Source: Streptococcus plurextorum DSM 22810 (GTDB lineage Bacteria; Bacillota; Bacilli; Lactobacillales; Streptococcaceae). Taken from it: a DNA stretch of 64,000 nt. The first letter of the stretch is position 1, and every line of letters begins with the position of its first letter. A program made the position numbers and the translations under genes. Positions 25,407 through 35,423 of the stretch are shown here, in pieces. The stretch is taken from positions 186,001-250,000 of the forward strand of contig NZ_AUIO01000001.1 in the NCBI RefSeq assembly GCF_000423745.1, read 5' to 3'. The notes under the pieces were generated by a model. It searched no databases and was not told where the DNA came from. It worked only from the letters and a program-made list of their open reading frames with translations.

Positions 25407-26618
25407 TTACGATTTTTTCCAAGCGGATTTTTCAGCTACTGCTGTAAAGAGAACATCTGTTGATGAATTAAGCGCTGTCTCACAGGAGTCTTGGATAATA
25501 CCGACAACAAAGCCAACTCCTACCACTTGCATGGCAATATCATTTGGGATACCAAAGAGGCTACAAGCCACAGGGATCAAAAGAAGGGAGCCACCAGCCA
25601 CACCAGATGCTCCTGCAGCCGACAGAGCAGCCACTACAGATAACAGAATAGCAGAGCTAAAATCAACACTAATCCCTAAAGTATGTACTGCAGCCATGGT
25701 CAAAATATTGATGGTAATTGCTGCACCAGCCATATTTACCGTAGCTCCTAAAGGAATAGAGACAGAGTAGGTATCTGGATCCAAACCTAGTTTTTCACAG
25801 AGCTGCATGTTAACAGGAATATTGGCAGCAGAGCTTCTCGTAAAGAAAGCTGTTAAACCGCTGACTCTTAAGCATTCAAAGACTAGAGGATAGGGGTTTT
25901 TCTTCATCACAATAAAGGCAATGAGAGGGTTAACCACCAAAGCTACAAAGAGCATACTGCCTACAAGAACCAGCAATAAAATACCGTAATCCTTCAGTGC
26001 ACCTAAGCCATTATTTGAAATTGTTTCATAAACCAATCCCAAAATACCAAAAGGCGCAAAACTAATGATCCAAGCTACAACTTTTGACGTTACTTCAGCA
26101 GCCGATTGAAGCAAATCCTTAGTGTGATCTGTTGCATGACGAAAGGCAATGCCAAATACCGCAGCCCATGTCAGCACTCCAATATAGTTTGCCTTGGCTA
26201 AAGCATTGATTGGATTATCAACTATATTTAATAATAATCCTTGAAAAATTTCAACAACTCCCTGTGGAGGTTGAACATCTGTAGCTGAAGTGGTGTCCGA
26301 TAAAATAACCGTTATCGGAAAGAGAAAACTAGCCACTACTGCTACCAAAGCAGCTGCAAAGGTTCCCAAAATGTAAAGCAATATGACCATCTTCATATTG
26401 GTCTTTTGCCCTGCTTGCGTTTGGGACAAGGCGTGTGCTACTAGAGTCAGCACCAAAAGAGGGGCAATAGCTTTCAAGGCCCCTACAAAAAGAGTCCCCA
26501 ATAATGCAATGGCTTGAGCTTGTGGCAAGACCATCCCTAAGAAAATGCCCAACAGGACTCCAATCCCAATTTTCCGAATCAAATCCATTCGTTTCCAAAG
26601 TGACACTAGATTAGTCAT
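25407..26618 (-). CDS. sstT: Serine/threonine:sodium symporter SstT
   Basis: Imports serine and threonine with Na+. The 403-residue protein belongs to the dicarboxylate/amino acid:cation symporter (DAACS) family. The SstT-type opening ([26 protein letters not shown]), the serine-rich hairpin [19 protein letters not shown] and the TM7-type motif [17 protein letters not shown] are all present. A helix-rich layout with re-entrant loops is expected. It is monocistronic with a near-consensus promoter flanked by a 9-bp inverted repeat. Confidence 0.92.
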   Translation of the reverse strand: MTNLVSLWKRMDLIRKIGIGVLLGIFLGMVLPQAQAIALLGTLFVGALKAIAPLLVLTLVAHALSQTQAGQKTNMKMVILLYILGTFAAALVAVVASFLFPITVILSDTTSATDVQPPQGVVEIFQGLLLNIVDNPINALAKANYIGVLTWAAVFGIAFRHATDHTKDLLQSAAEVTSKVVAWIISFAPFGILGLVYETISNNGLGALKDYGILLLVLVGSMLFVALVVNPLIAFIVMKKNPYPLVFECLRVSGLTAFFTRSSAANIPVNMQLCEKLGLDPDTYSVSIPLGATVNMAGAAITINILTMAAVHTLGISVDFSSAILLSVVAALSAAGASGVAGGSLLLIPVACSLFGIPNDIAMQVVGVGFVVGIIQDSCETALNSSTDVLFTAVAEKSAWKKS

Positions 26619-26647
26619 TCCATTACCTCTTTATAAATATTCAATAT

Positions 26648-26676
26648 ATTATACCAAAATCATCTTAAACTTGCAA
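26648..26676 (-). promoter_or_regulatory. Promoter of sstT, flanked by a 9-bp inverted repeat
   Basis: Minus strand: TTGCAA, 17 bp, TATAAT. aatattcaa (26636-26644) and ttgaatatt (26681-26689) flank the promoter symmetrically and could bind a regulator. Confidence 0.6.
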
Positions 26677-26712
26677 GAATTTGAATATTTTTAATCTTTC
26701 TAAGGAAATCAT

Positions 26713-26739
26713 AAAAGGCTAGAATCTTCTAGCCTATCT
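26713..26739 (-). terminator. Terminator of metK
   Basis: aaggctaga and tctagcct pair around a 4-base loop; the T-run is on the minus strand. It starts just after the metK stop. Confidence 0.75.
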
Positions 26740-26741
26740 TT

Positions 26742-27932
26742 TTAGAGATTAACAGATGCTTTGAGCTGTTCAACCTTATCTAGTTTTTCCCATGGTAAGT
26801 CAATATCTGTACGTCCCATGTGACCATAGGCTGCCGTTTGTTTATAAATCGGGCGCTTAAGATCAAGCATCTTAATGATTCCTGCTGGACGGAGGTCAAA
26901 ATGATCACGTACCGCCTTTTCCAAAGCAGCCTCTGAAACAATAGCAGTTCCAAAAGTATCAATACGTACCGAAACCGGATGAGCAACACCGATAGCATAA
27001 GCTAGCTGAACTTCTGCTTTTTTAGCCAAACCTGCTGCCACGATATTTTTGGCAATGTAACGCGCCGCATAGGAAGCTGAACGGTCAACCTTTGTTGCAT
27101 CCTTACCAGAAAAAGCACCACCACCGTGACGTGAATAACCACCATAAGTATCAACGATAATCTTACGCCCTGTAAGACCTGAATCACCTTGAGGGCCACC
27201 GATAACAAAGCGTCCTGTTGGATTGATAAAGAATTTAGTCTTCTCATCAAGATAGTCAGCTGGAATAACTGCCTTAATCACTTGGTAAATGACATCCTCT
27301 CGGATTTGTTCATTTGTGGCTTCTGGATCATGCTGGGTCGAGATCACGACGGTATCAACACGAATGGGTTGATCATTTTCATCATATTCAACAGTCACTT
27401 GTGATTTAGCATCAGGGCGTAGGTAGCTGATAGCTCCTGATTTACGAAGCTCTGCCAATCTTCTAACCAACTTGTGAGAAAGAGAGATCGGAAGCGGCAT
27501 AAATTCTGGCGTTTCATCAATGGCAAAACCAAACATCAGCCCCTGATCTCCCGCACCGATAAGGCTAAGCTCATCTGCCTCACCTTCACGCACTTCGAGC
27601 GCCTCATTAACCCCTTGAGCGATATCGGCAGACTGTTCGATTAAGGATGGATGAACACCAACAGAATGAGCTTCAAAGCCATATTCAGCCTTATTGTAAC
27701 CAATTTCTGCAATGGTATCACGAACTACTTTATTAATATCGACATAAGCTGTCGTTGAAATCTCACCGAAAACATGAACCGATCCTGTATAAACGACTGT
27801 TTCTGCAGCAACGTGAGCATCTGGATCTTCTGCTAGAATAGCATCTAAAATAGCATCTGAAATCTGGTCTGCAATCTTATCCGGATGCCCCTCCGAAACA
27901 GACTCAGACGTGAAAAGTTTACGTTCTGACAT
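26742..27932 (-). CDS. metK: S-adenosylmethionine synthetase
   Basis: Makes S-adenosylmethionine from methionine and ATP. The 396-residue protein has the expected [17 protein letters not shown]-terminal motif, the [12 protein letters not shown] hexapeptide signature and the [17 protein letters not shown] phosphate-binding motif. I chose the ATG at 27932 ([11 protein letters not shown]) since AAAGGGGGA lies 9 bp upstream; the in-frame ATG at 27989 is within the SAM-sensing leader. Regulation by an SMK-type riboswitch is clear from the leader. Confidence 0.96.
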   Translation of the reverse strand: MSERKLFTSESVSEGHPDKIADQISDAILDAILAEDPDAHVAAETVVYTGSVHVFGEISTTAYVDINKVVRDTIAEIGYNKAEYGFEAHSVGVHPSLIEQSADIAQGVNEALEVREGEADELSLIGAGDQGLMFGFAIDETPEFMPLPISLSHKLVRRLAELRKSGAISYLRPDAKSQVTVEYDENDQPIRVDTVVISTQHDPEATNEQIREDVIYQVIKAVIPADYLDEKTKFFINPTGRFVIGGPQGDSGLTGRKIIVDTYGGYSRHGGGAFSGKDATKVDRSASYAARYIAKNIVAAGLAKKAEVQLAYAIGVAHPVSVRIDTFGTAIVSEAALEKAVRDHFDLRPAGIIKMLDLKRPIYKQTAAYGHMGRTDIDLPWEKLDKVEQLKASVNL

Positions 27933-27935
27933 AAA

Positions 27936-28175
27936 AAATGTCCCCCTTTTAATATAAAGTGTGTTGCTAAGAAGGTGATATTGAGCCATCTAGAAAAATC
28001 AGAAAAGCAATCTTCCAAACTCTTAATAACTGACCATCATTTCTGAATCGCTTTAATATTCCGTTTCTTAGCTAGTTAAAAAGTTACAAAGAACCGACTA
28101 TCATTCACAAATCACTTCCTAAGGCCCTACGCTTAAGAAGATTTGTTTTCCTTTTAGTCGTCTTATCGGGACTTA
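27936..28175 (-). promoter_or_regulatory. SMK box (SAM-III riboswitch) of metK
   Basis: Reading the minus strand: GTCCC (plus 28168-28172) is the anti-Shine-Dalgarno and pairs with GGGAC of the metK RBS (plus 27940-27946). Between them lie GATAAGA, a long P3 arm (cgacta/tagtcg, caaatc/gatttg, ttcttaag/cttaggaa) and TCTTTGTAAC, which match the core of the Enterococcus SMK box (GAAAGG... CCUUGUAAC). An added arm, closed by gctaagaa/ttcttagc (28072-28065 and 27973-27966), sits between the core and the RBS. SAM should stabilise the SD/anti-SD helix and block translation. Confidence 0.85.
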
Positions 28176-28186
28176 ATAACCTCACT

Positions 28187-28216
28187 ATTTTAGCATAATT
28201 TAGCGGAATTTACCAA
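28187..28216 (-). promoter_or_regulatory. Promoter of metK
   Basis: Minus strand: TTGGTA, 18 bp, TAAAAT. Predicted start about 10 nt before the anti-SD of the SMK box. Confidence 0.55.
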
Positions 28217-28268
28217 CTAAATCTATCTGACTAAATGATAAGGTTTTCACTACCGAAAAAAGCGCTTT

Positions 28269-28274
28269 TATAAT
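28269..28274 (+). promoter_or_regulatory. -10 box of birA
   Basis: TATAAT ends 11 nt before the first ATG of birA; with no RBS in between, the leader would be only a few nucleotides. Confidence 0.5.
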
Positions 28275-28285
28275 ATACTAGACTT

Positions 28286-29221
28286 ATGATGTTACAAGAA
28301 AAAATATTTGAACGACTCTACCATTCTTCAGAAGCGCTCAGTCAAGCTGAGATTGCAGACGCCTTAGAGATACCTAGCTCTGCTATTTTACCTACAATTA
28401 AAATCCTAGAGGAAAAAGGACTTTCTTTTGAGGTAACAAAAGATAGCATCAAATGGCTTTCAGGCGATCTTCTTCTCCCTAAAAAGATTACTGAGAGAAC
28501 TGGACTTCCTGTTACTTTTGTCCCTAGCAGTGTATCGACTCAACTGGATGCTAAAAAGGGGATGGATGAGGGGCTATCATCTCCTAGACTCTATCTGGCT
28601 GAACAGCAAACAGCAGCCAGAGGACGGATGAATCGTTCCTTCTTTACTGAAAAAAACGGAGGCATTTACATGAGCCTCCACATCAAACCTAACCTCTCTT
28701 TTGATAGTTTGCCTACCTATACTCTGATGACAGCATCAGCTCTTGTAAGGGCTATTCACCGCCTAACAGGGCTTGATTGTGATATCAAATGGGTTAATGA
28801 TATCTATCTTAATGGTAAAAAGATTGCAGGCATTTTGACTGAGGCAGTCTCTTCTATCGAAACAGGGACTATCACAGATGTCATCATCGGTGTGGGCATA
28901 AACTTTCAATTGCAGAACATTCCTTATGATCTTAAGCACAAAGTCGGTAGCTTATTTTCAGACAGTCAACCAACCATTACACGAACAGACCTTATCAGTG
29001 AAATGTGGCACATTTTCTCAACAGTCTCTGAAAAAGATCTCTACAAGGTTTACTGTGATAAATCTTTGGTATTAGACAGACATGTGACCTTTAGTCAAAA
29101 TGGTCAAGACTACGCCGGCACTGCTCAGGATATCACTCCAAGTGGTGGTTTGATCGTAGAACTGGATAGTGGCGGACTGATGGAAATTTCCAGCGGAGAA
29201 GTCAGTCTAAGCTCTTGGTAA
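28286..29221 (+). CDS. birA: Biotin--[acetyl-CoA-carboxylase] ligase with HTH domain
   Basis: Biotinylates the carrier subunit of acetyl-CoA carboxylase and, with its N-terminal winged helix (about 1-60), may repress biotin genes. The 311-residue protein keeps the catalytic RGRMNRSF loop (a GRGRRGR variant), WVNDIYLNGKKIAGIL with the active lysine, and a C-terminal SH3-like domain. There is no visible RBS; two consecutive ATG codons (28286 and 28289) follow shortly after a TATAAT, so a nearly leaderless mRNA is possible. It is monocistronic. The following 200 bp hold only the shared terminator. Confidence 0.92.
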   Translation: MMLQEKIFERLYHSSEALSQAEIADALEIPSSAILPTIKILEEKGLSFEVTKDSIKWLSGDLLLPKKITERTGLPVTFVPSSVSTQLDAKKGMDEGLSSPRLYLAEQQTAARGRMNRSFFTEKNGGIYMSLHIKPNLSFDSLPTYTLMTASALVRAIHRLTGLDCDIKWVNDIYLNGKKIAGILTEAVSSIETGTITDVIIGVGINFQLQNIPYDLKHKVGSLFSDSQPTITRTDLISEMWHIFSTVSEKDLYKVYCDKSLVLDRHVTFSQNGQDYAGTAQDITPSGGLIVELDSGGLMEISSGEVSLSSW

Positions 29222-29365
29222 TGCGACAACACCTTAACCTTTACTTCATAGTAGCAAAAAATCGTAGCATCAAGCTGTTTTTAATGGAGTGGCTCTGTGT
29301 TACGTTTTTTTTCACAAGCCCTTTATCTTCATATCTGTGTAACAAATGCTATCCTCCAAATATAA

Positions 29366-29414
29366 AAAAAAAGACCTTGCCTCTATCAACAAAGGTTGAT
29401 TGGACAAGGTTTTT
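29366..29414 (-). terminator. Terminator of the rml operon
   Basis: accttg and caaggt form the outer stem with an inner tcaac/gttga pair; A/T-runs on both sides. It ends 7 bp after the rmlB stop and may also serve birA. Confidence 0.65.
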
Positions 29415-29420
29415 CAAATC

Positions 29421-30628
<1,208 letters not shown>

Positions 30629-30654
30629 GGAGCGGCTCACTATGCTCGCTTTCT

Positions 30655-31140
30655 TTACTTCAAGATTTCTTCCAAGTAAGCAATCTTGGCAAAGTCTTTT
30701 TGATTATTGTTTTCTGCACGGTAGGAATCTTTAGAGGAGGCTTGATAGATTTTCAGGTACTGTTCAAGTGTCGGTAGATAGTAACGAACACCTGCTGTTT
30801 CTAGTTCTTCCAAATCTTCTAGCTCTACACCAGCAAATTCAGGCAGTGAATGTAGACCTCCAAATTCAACAGACAGGCCGTCTTTATGAAATTCATGTTC
30901 GTGACGGTCAACCAGGACATAGCCTAGTTGGTTCATTATGGCTATCAGCTCATCTGCACGATAAATCCGTTCGTCGTCTGGGGCTTCCCAGCCACGTGGA
31001 TCACTTGGGACATGAATATCTAAATCTCCTGCCTGCCAGTCCCTACCTGTTCGCCTTTCCAAACCAACTGAGCCCATTAACAAGGGAGTGATTCCTAGCT
31101 TGTTTAACTGCTCTGCTATTTCCAAAAAGGCTTGAAACAT
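30655..31140 (-). CDS. Nucleotidyltransferase-fold protein in the rml operon
   Basis: A 161-residue protein with the polymerase-beta-like nucleotidyltransferase signature: GSVGLERRTGRDWQAGDLDIHV fits GS-x-D-x-D, with the two aspartates at DLD. A third acidic residue is plausible in GLSVEFGG. It resembles aminoglycoside/lincosamide-type and minimal nucleotidyltransferases and has no other domain. The ATG overlaps the rmlC stop (TAATG), so it is translationally coupled in the operon. Streptococci often carry this gene between rmlC and rmlB, but its role in rhamnose synthesis is unproven. Confidence 0.7.
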   Translation of the reverse strand: MFQAFLEIAEQLNKLGITPLLMGSVGLERRTGRDWQAGDLDIHVPSDPRGWEAPDDERIYRADELIAIMNQLGYVLVDRHEHEFHKDGLSVEFGGLHSLPEFAGVELEDLEELETAGVRYYLPTLEQYLKIYQASSKDSYRAENNNQKDFAKIAYLEEILK

Positions 31141-31733
31141 TAGAGGTCCTCTTTTCTCAAAGGCTTAATGTCTTTGAGGAGTGGGTGATTTTTATCTGCT
31201 TCTGAAACTTCCGCTTCTTCGAGGTTTTCCCACTTGATGTCGAGGCTAGGGTCAGCATAGTTGACGAAGGCATACTTAGGCTTGAGTTCCAAAGCCCAGT
31301 AGTCGTTGACCAAGTAGCTGTAAGCCACGAAATCTGACAAAACTTGGAAACCATTGGCAACGCCACGTGGGACAAAGATACCTTTTGAAGCATCGATAAC
31401 GGTTTGGTAGGTATTGCCGAAGGTTTCGCCTTCACGAAGATCGACCCAAGTTCCCAAAACCTTACCGCCGTCTACTACTGAAATGTATTTATCCCAAGGC
31501 TCTGCGTGAAGACCACGAAGAACGTTTTTGCGAGAGAAGGAAACATTATTTTGCAATTTTCCTTCTGCAAAGAAACTTTCAGGGAAGCCGAGCGGAAGCA
31601 TTTTTTCCTTTTGGAAGTTCTCCTTAAACCAGCCACGGTTGTCGCCATGAACAGGAATGTCGAATTCTAACATTCCTGGAATGGCTTCAACAGGACGACA
31701 AGCTAGCTCTTTATCAAAAAATTGTTCAGTCAT
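31140..31733 (-). CDS. rfbC: dTDP-4-dehydrorhamnose 3,5-epimerase
   Basis: Third step of dTDP-L-rhamnose synthesis. The 197-residue cupin-fold protein has the RmlC elements: HGDNRGWFKENFQ, NNVSFSRKNVLRGLHAE with the catalytic histidine, GIFVPRGVANGFQVLSD and YLVNDYW. It is the streptococcal form, slightly longer than the enterobacterial enzyme. It overlaps rmlA by TAATG and the next gene by TAATG, so the operon is tightly coupled. Confidence 0.93.
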   Translation of the reverse strand: MTEQFFDKELACRPVEAIPGMLEFDIPVHGDNRGWFKENFQKEKMLPLGFPESFFAEGKLQNNVSFSRKNVLRGLHAEPWDKYISVVDGGKVLGTWVDLREGETFGNTYQTVIDASKGIFVPRGVANGFQVLSDFVAYSYLVNDYWALELKPKYAFVNYADPSLDIKWENLEEAEVSEADKNHPLLKDIKPLRKEDL

Positions 31734-32602
31734 TAGGCTTCTCCAATCAAACGGAGCAAGTATTGTCCGTATTCGTTTTTCTTAAGAGGCTGTGCCAATT
31801 CATGCACTTGTTCTTTTGTAATGTAACCCATGCGGTAGGCAATTTCTTCCAAGTTAGCTACTTGAACGTTTTGCAAACGTTGAACGGTTTCGATGTACTG
31901 CGCAGCTTCCAAAAGGCTTTCATGCGTACCTGTATCCAACCAAGCAAAGCCACGACCCATAAGTTCCACAGACAAGTCACCACGGTCCAAGTAAGCCTTG
32001 TTGACATCTGTGATTTCCAGCTCACCACGAGGTGATGGCTTGATGTTTTTGGCAATCTCTACAACATCATTGTCATAGAAATATAGACCAGTAACCGCAA
32101 AGTTTGATTTTGGCTCTTCTGGTTTTTCTTCGATAGAAATCGCGTTCATGTCGGCGTCAAACTCGACAACACCAAAGCGTTCTGGGTCTTTTACTTGGTA
32201 ACCAAAGACAGTCGCACCTTTTTCTTTGCTAGCAGCCCGTTGCAACATCTTGGTCAAACCATTTCCATGATAGATGTTGTCGCCCAAAATCAAGGCTACA
32301 TTATCATCACCGATAAACTCTTCGCCGATGATAAAGGCTTGTGCCAAGCCGTCTGGACTTGGTTGCTCAGCGTATGACAAGGTGATACCAAGCTCTGAAC
32401 CGTCTCCCAGCATATCCTTGAAACGAGGAAGATCCTGAGGAGTTGAGATAATCAAGATTTCTTTAATCCCAGCCAACATCAAGGTTGACAGTGGATAGTA
32501 AATCATTGGCTTATCATAGATTGGCATCAACTGTTTTGACGCCGCACGAGTCAGTGGATAAAGGCGAGTTCCAGACCCACCTGCAAGAATAATACCTTTC
32601 AT
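31733..32602 (-). CDS. rfbA: Glucose-1-phosphate thymidylyltransferase
   Basis: First step of dTDP-L-rhamnose synthesis: glucose 1-phosphate plus dTTP to dTDP-glucose. The 289-residue protein begins [19 protein letters not shown], followed by [17 protein letters not shown], the diagnostic nucleotide-binding motif; GDNIYHG and [17 protein letters not shown] follow. I chose the ATG at 32602 because AAAGGTG lies upstream of it; the in-frame ATG at 32623 is upstream of that RBS. It is the first gene of its operon, with a separate promoter and a terminator in front that stops the capsule-type cluster. Confidence 0.95.
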   Translation of the reverse strand: MKGIILAGGSGTRLYPLTRAASKQLMPIYDKPMIYYPLSTLMLAGIKEILIISTPQDLPRFKDMLGDGSELGITLSYAEQPSPDGLAQAFIIGEEFIGDDNVALILGDNIYHGNGLTKMLQRAASKEKGATVFGYQVKDPERFGVVEFDADMNAISIEEKPEEPKSNFAVTGLYFYDNDVVEIAKNIKPSPRGELEITDVNKAYLDRGDLSVELMGRGFAWLDTGTHESLLEAAQYIETVQRLQNVQVANLEEIAYRMGYITKEQVHELAQPLKKNEYGQYLLRLIGEA

Positions 32603-32638
32603 GTTATGACACCTTTTAATCAAAAATTTATTAAGTCT

Positions 32639-32667
32639 ATTATACCATGTTTAAACATTAGTGTCAT
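32639..32667 (-). promoter_or_regulatory. Promoter of the rml operon with a 12-bp palindrome in its spacer
   Basis: Minus strand: ATGACA, 17 bp, TATAAT. atgtttaaacat (32647-32658), a perfect palindrome, lies wholly between the two boxes, a position where a bound repressor would block the polymerase. Confidence 0.65.
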
Positions 32668-32670
32668 TTG

Positions 32671-32691
32671 AAAAAGGGAGCTAAGCTCCCT
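32671..32691 (-). terminator. Terminator after the wzx gene cluster
   Basis: On the minus strand agggagc-tta-gctccct is followed by TTTTT. It separates the polysaccharide cluster from the rml operon. The 155 bp between it and the wzx stop hold no supported gene. Confidence 0.8.
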
Positions 32692-32845
32692 GTCAATATA
32701 TTTTCCCTAAGCCATCATAAGGGCAAATTCTGATATAATTCCTAAGGTTGCTATTCCCATAGTTTTGAGATTATGATGTTTTATTTAAACAGAACTTGTA
32801 AAATTAATCTAAACAATCGTTTCTTATCATCGCACTGCTTTCCAT

Positions 32846-34270
32846 TTATTTCTTAGCAAACTTTATTTTCTCAATAGAAATTTTCACCAATTGTGGCTTC
32901 AGCAACAATAAACTTACGCCATAGATAACCCCGCCTACTATAATTCTCATAAACAAATTTATATAGGGAGGGACTGTGAGTAACTTTGTCATATAGATTC
33001 CTAAAAACATTAATAGGCTTGCTATACTATATTTAGGGACGTCCTTACATAACTCTAATATATTGATTTGCTTTCTGATAAAAATAAGCTCGATGAACGC
33101 TATAGTAGCCTCTCCAACCACTGACGCAATTGCTGCCCCAACAGCACCATGATGAGGAATCAGAATAATAGACGATACACTAGTAGTAAAAAGACCGCCA
33201 ATTACAGCAACACTTAAATATTTTGCTTGTCCTGTAGCAATCAAATATTGACTTCCCAACACTGAAGAATATCCCATAAATAATAGTTCTAGAATTAAAA
33301 TTGACAATACAATATCAATTCCCAAAAACTCCGGTCCAAAAAAGATATCCGAAAAAATATCACTAATTGATATCATCCCAATTACCATAGGAATTGTAAT
33401 GATATTAACAGCATTAAAAGTTAACTTTGTCAGTTCTATCACTTTCTTAGTGTCTCGATTCTTATAGGCATTAGCAACCTTTGGAAAAATAACTACACCA
33501 ATAGACGAAACTAACGCCAGTAAAACTCTTATTACCTTATCAGAATTTTCAAAATAACCCGCCTGTGACATCGTTGATAGAGTTCCTAGCAAAACTTTAT
33601 TTAAAGAAACAAAAATAGTAGAGGCAATCTGTGGAACAAATAAAGCGAACACTGGTGCAAAATGCTCTGCTATATTCAAATTAGTAAACTTAATGCTTGT
33701 AATATAGCGTCTTAAATATGTCCAAAGAGTTAGATTCCCCACTAAAGACGACCCCACCATGATTAAAACATATGTATTAAAATCCTGAGGAGTTTTTACA
33801 AACAAGAAAATCATCATTACAGATGCTAATTTCACAATAAAATTACGAACAACTGTACGTTTGAAATCTTCCAATCCATCAAACAGCCATGAGACATCAA
33901 CTGCTGTAGCCAAAATTTGGACTGATTGTATCATAAAAACGGTTCTATAGTTAGGGTATAACCAAATAAAAACTAAGAACATGAGGTAGATAACTAATGA
34001 AACAACCAATTTTAGAATAAGGATTTCCCAAAACTTTTGACTTCGCTTCGTTATTGATTCTCGGTAATAAGCAATTGTTCGATTTCCATAAACAGTTGTT
34101 CCTAAGTTTGCGAATAGTACAAAATATGTCATGATTGTGTTCGTAAACGAATTGACACCTATCAACTCAGCACCCAACACACGTGATACATAAGGAATTG
34201 TTGCAAATGGAACAATAATTAAAAACAACTGATATAGTGAACTATAGATATAATTTTTTACTGTCTTCAT
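32846..34270 (-). CDS. Wzx-type polysaccharide flippase
   Basis: Moves lipid-linked repeat units across the membrane. The 474-residue protein has 12 to 14 predicted helices and the MATE/MOP-superfamily polysaccharide layout, starting KNYIYSSLYQLFLIIVPFATIPYVSRVLG with the glycine/arginine SRVLGAELIGVNSF motif of Wzx proteins. Base use is clearly more AT-rich than in the flanking core genes, as usual for capsule-type clusters. It is the last gene of the cluster; a terminator follows. Its natural substrate cannot be predicted beyond likely rhamnose and galactofuranose content. Confidence 0.88.
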   Translation of the reverse strand: MKTVKNYIYSSLYQLFLIIVPFATIPYVSRVLGAELIGVNSFTNTIMTYFVLFANLGTTVYGNRTIAYYRESITKRSQKFWEILILKLVVSLVIYLMFLVFIWLYPNYRTVFMIQSVQILATAVDVSWLFDGLEDFKRTVVRNFIVKLASVMMIFLFVKTPQDFNTYVLIMVGSSLVGNLTLWTYLRRYITSIKFTNLNIAEHFAPVFALFVPQIASTIFVSLNKVLLGTLSTMSQAGYFENSDKVIRVLLALVSSIGVVIFPKVANAYKNRDTKKVIELTKLTFNAVNIITIPMVIGMISISDIFSDIFFGPEFLGIDIVLSILILELLFMGYSSVLGSQYLIATGQAKYLSVAVIGGLFTTSVSSIILIPHHGAVGAAIASVVGEATIAFIELIFIRKQINILELCKDVPKYSIASLLMFLGIYMTKLLTVPPYINLFMRIIVGGVIYGVSLLLLKPQLVKISIEKIKFAKK

Positions 34271-34309
34271 AAAACACCTTTATCATATAAAAATGTTGTC
34301 ATATCATTT

Positions 34310-35422
34310 TTATACTTGTTTTACACTATTATCTTCAACAGCCATAAACTTGAACAGTAATGGTGTTAATAAGAATACATAAAATCCTTGAGCTTCTATC
34401 ACTAAGAATAAAAATGCCAGCAGAATAAGTAGTGCATTGTATAAGCGGTACTCTTTACTTCCTAGAATATATAAAATATAGAGCAAAAATAGCCCCGCAA
34501 TAATTACTCCCTGTGTAAGAGCAAACTTCAGGAAAGTATTATCATTAAAAAGTTGGTCTACACTCCACCACCCTTGCGGTATAATGTTAGGGGTGCTTTT
34601 TGGAAAAGGTGTAAAACCATATCTTTGGATGTACAACTTTCCTAATCTAACTCGGTTAGTTAGAAACGTATCTAATTGCATATAAAAGGGATTGGAAGGA
34701 CTATAGAACATTGAATACAAGGTTCCAAAAAGATAAACTCCAGTAGCCGAAATCAAAAATACAAATTTATTAATTACACATTGAGACAGTCTCTTTCGTA
34801 ATAAATAAATCAGTATACCGAGTCCAGCTATAAGAATGGACGCTCTTGAAAAAGTTAACCGATAATCTACATACAGCACTACAAGAAGAAAAAATGCAAA
34901 ATATTGTTTTCTTAAATTTTTAAATAATATAAAACAGTCAAAGAAAATAGATAAGATGACCGAACCTAATGTATTAGGATGAAAAAAACCAAGCGAATGA
35001 CTGACACCACTCAATTTTAAATAAGATGTATCATTTATCAATCCAAGAACTGACAGTGCTATGACAGTTATCAGCACAAACAATTTTACTGACAAAAGTC
35101 CACGAAGGAAACCTTTATTTTCAGGACCAATTAACGGTAAGTATATTAGTATACTTAACAGAGACCAGTCAATATTAAATCTTTTCCAAAACAATACTAT
35201 AAAGACAATATATATCATTACCAATAAGAGAGATGGTATTGAATCAATTGGTAGCCTTCTTGTCTTATAGTAGTATATCACGTAGGCAAGTAATCCTAAA
35301 ACAACCGGTATAATATTTATATACTCCGTATGAAAAAAAAATGGAATATTAGACAAAGAAAACATATATAAAATAACACTAATATAAAAAAAGAAATTTA
35401 TTACTCTCTCTATTCTAATCAT
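34310..35422 (-). CDS. Wzy-type polysaccharide polymerase (O-antigen ligase/polymerase-like)
   Basis: A 370-residue membrane protein with about ten predicted helices and one larger extracellular loop (about residues 230-290, containing YIQRYGFTPFPKSTPNIIP), the pattern of Wzy and O-antigen ligases. The DYRLTFSRASILIAGLGIL segment matches the arginine-containing helix of this family. No strong sequence signature exists, so the call rests on topology and on its place between glycosyltransferases and Wzx. It follows the upstream glycosyltransferase with 1 bp between stop and start. Confidence 0.78.
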   Translation of the reverse strand: MIRIERVINFFFYISVILYMFSLSNIPFFFHTEYINIIPVVLGLLAYVIYYYKTRRLPIDSIPSLLLVMIYIVFIVLFWKRFNIDWSLLSILIYLPLIGPENKGFLRGLLSVKLFVLITVIALSVLGLINDTSYLKLSGVSHSLGFFHPNTLGSVILSIFFDCFILFKNLRKQYFAFFLLVVLYVDYRLTFSRASILIAGLGILIYLLRKRLSQCVINKFVFLISATGVYLFGTLYSMFYSPSNPFYMQLDTFLTNRVRLGKLYIQRYGFTPFPKSTPNIIPQGWWSVDQLFNDNTFLKFALTQGVIIAGLFLLYILYILGSKEYRLYNALLILLAFLFLVIEAQGFYVFLLTPLLFKFMAVEDNSVKQV

Positions 35423-35423
35423 A

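Noticed and set aside
32692..32845. Short frame on the minus strand (ending EFALMMA) as a transposase relic
   Set aside because: Only about 25 codons, bounded by a stop upstream, and no match to a transposase I know; no inverted ends found.
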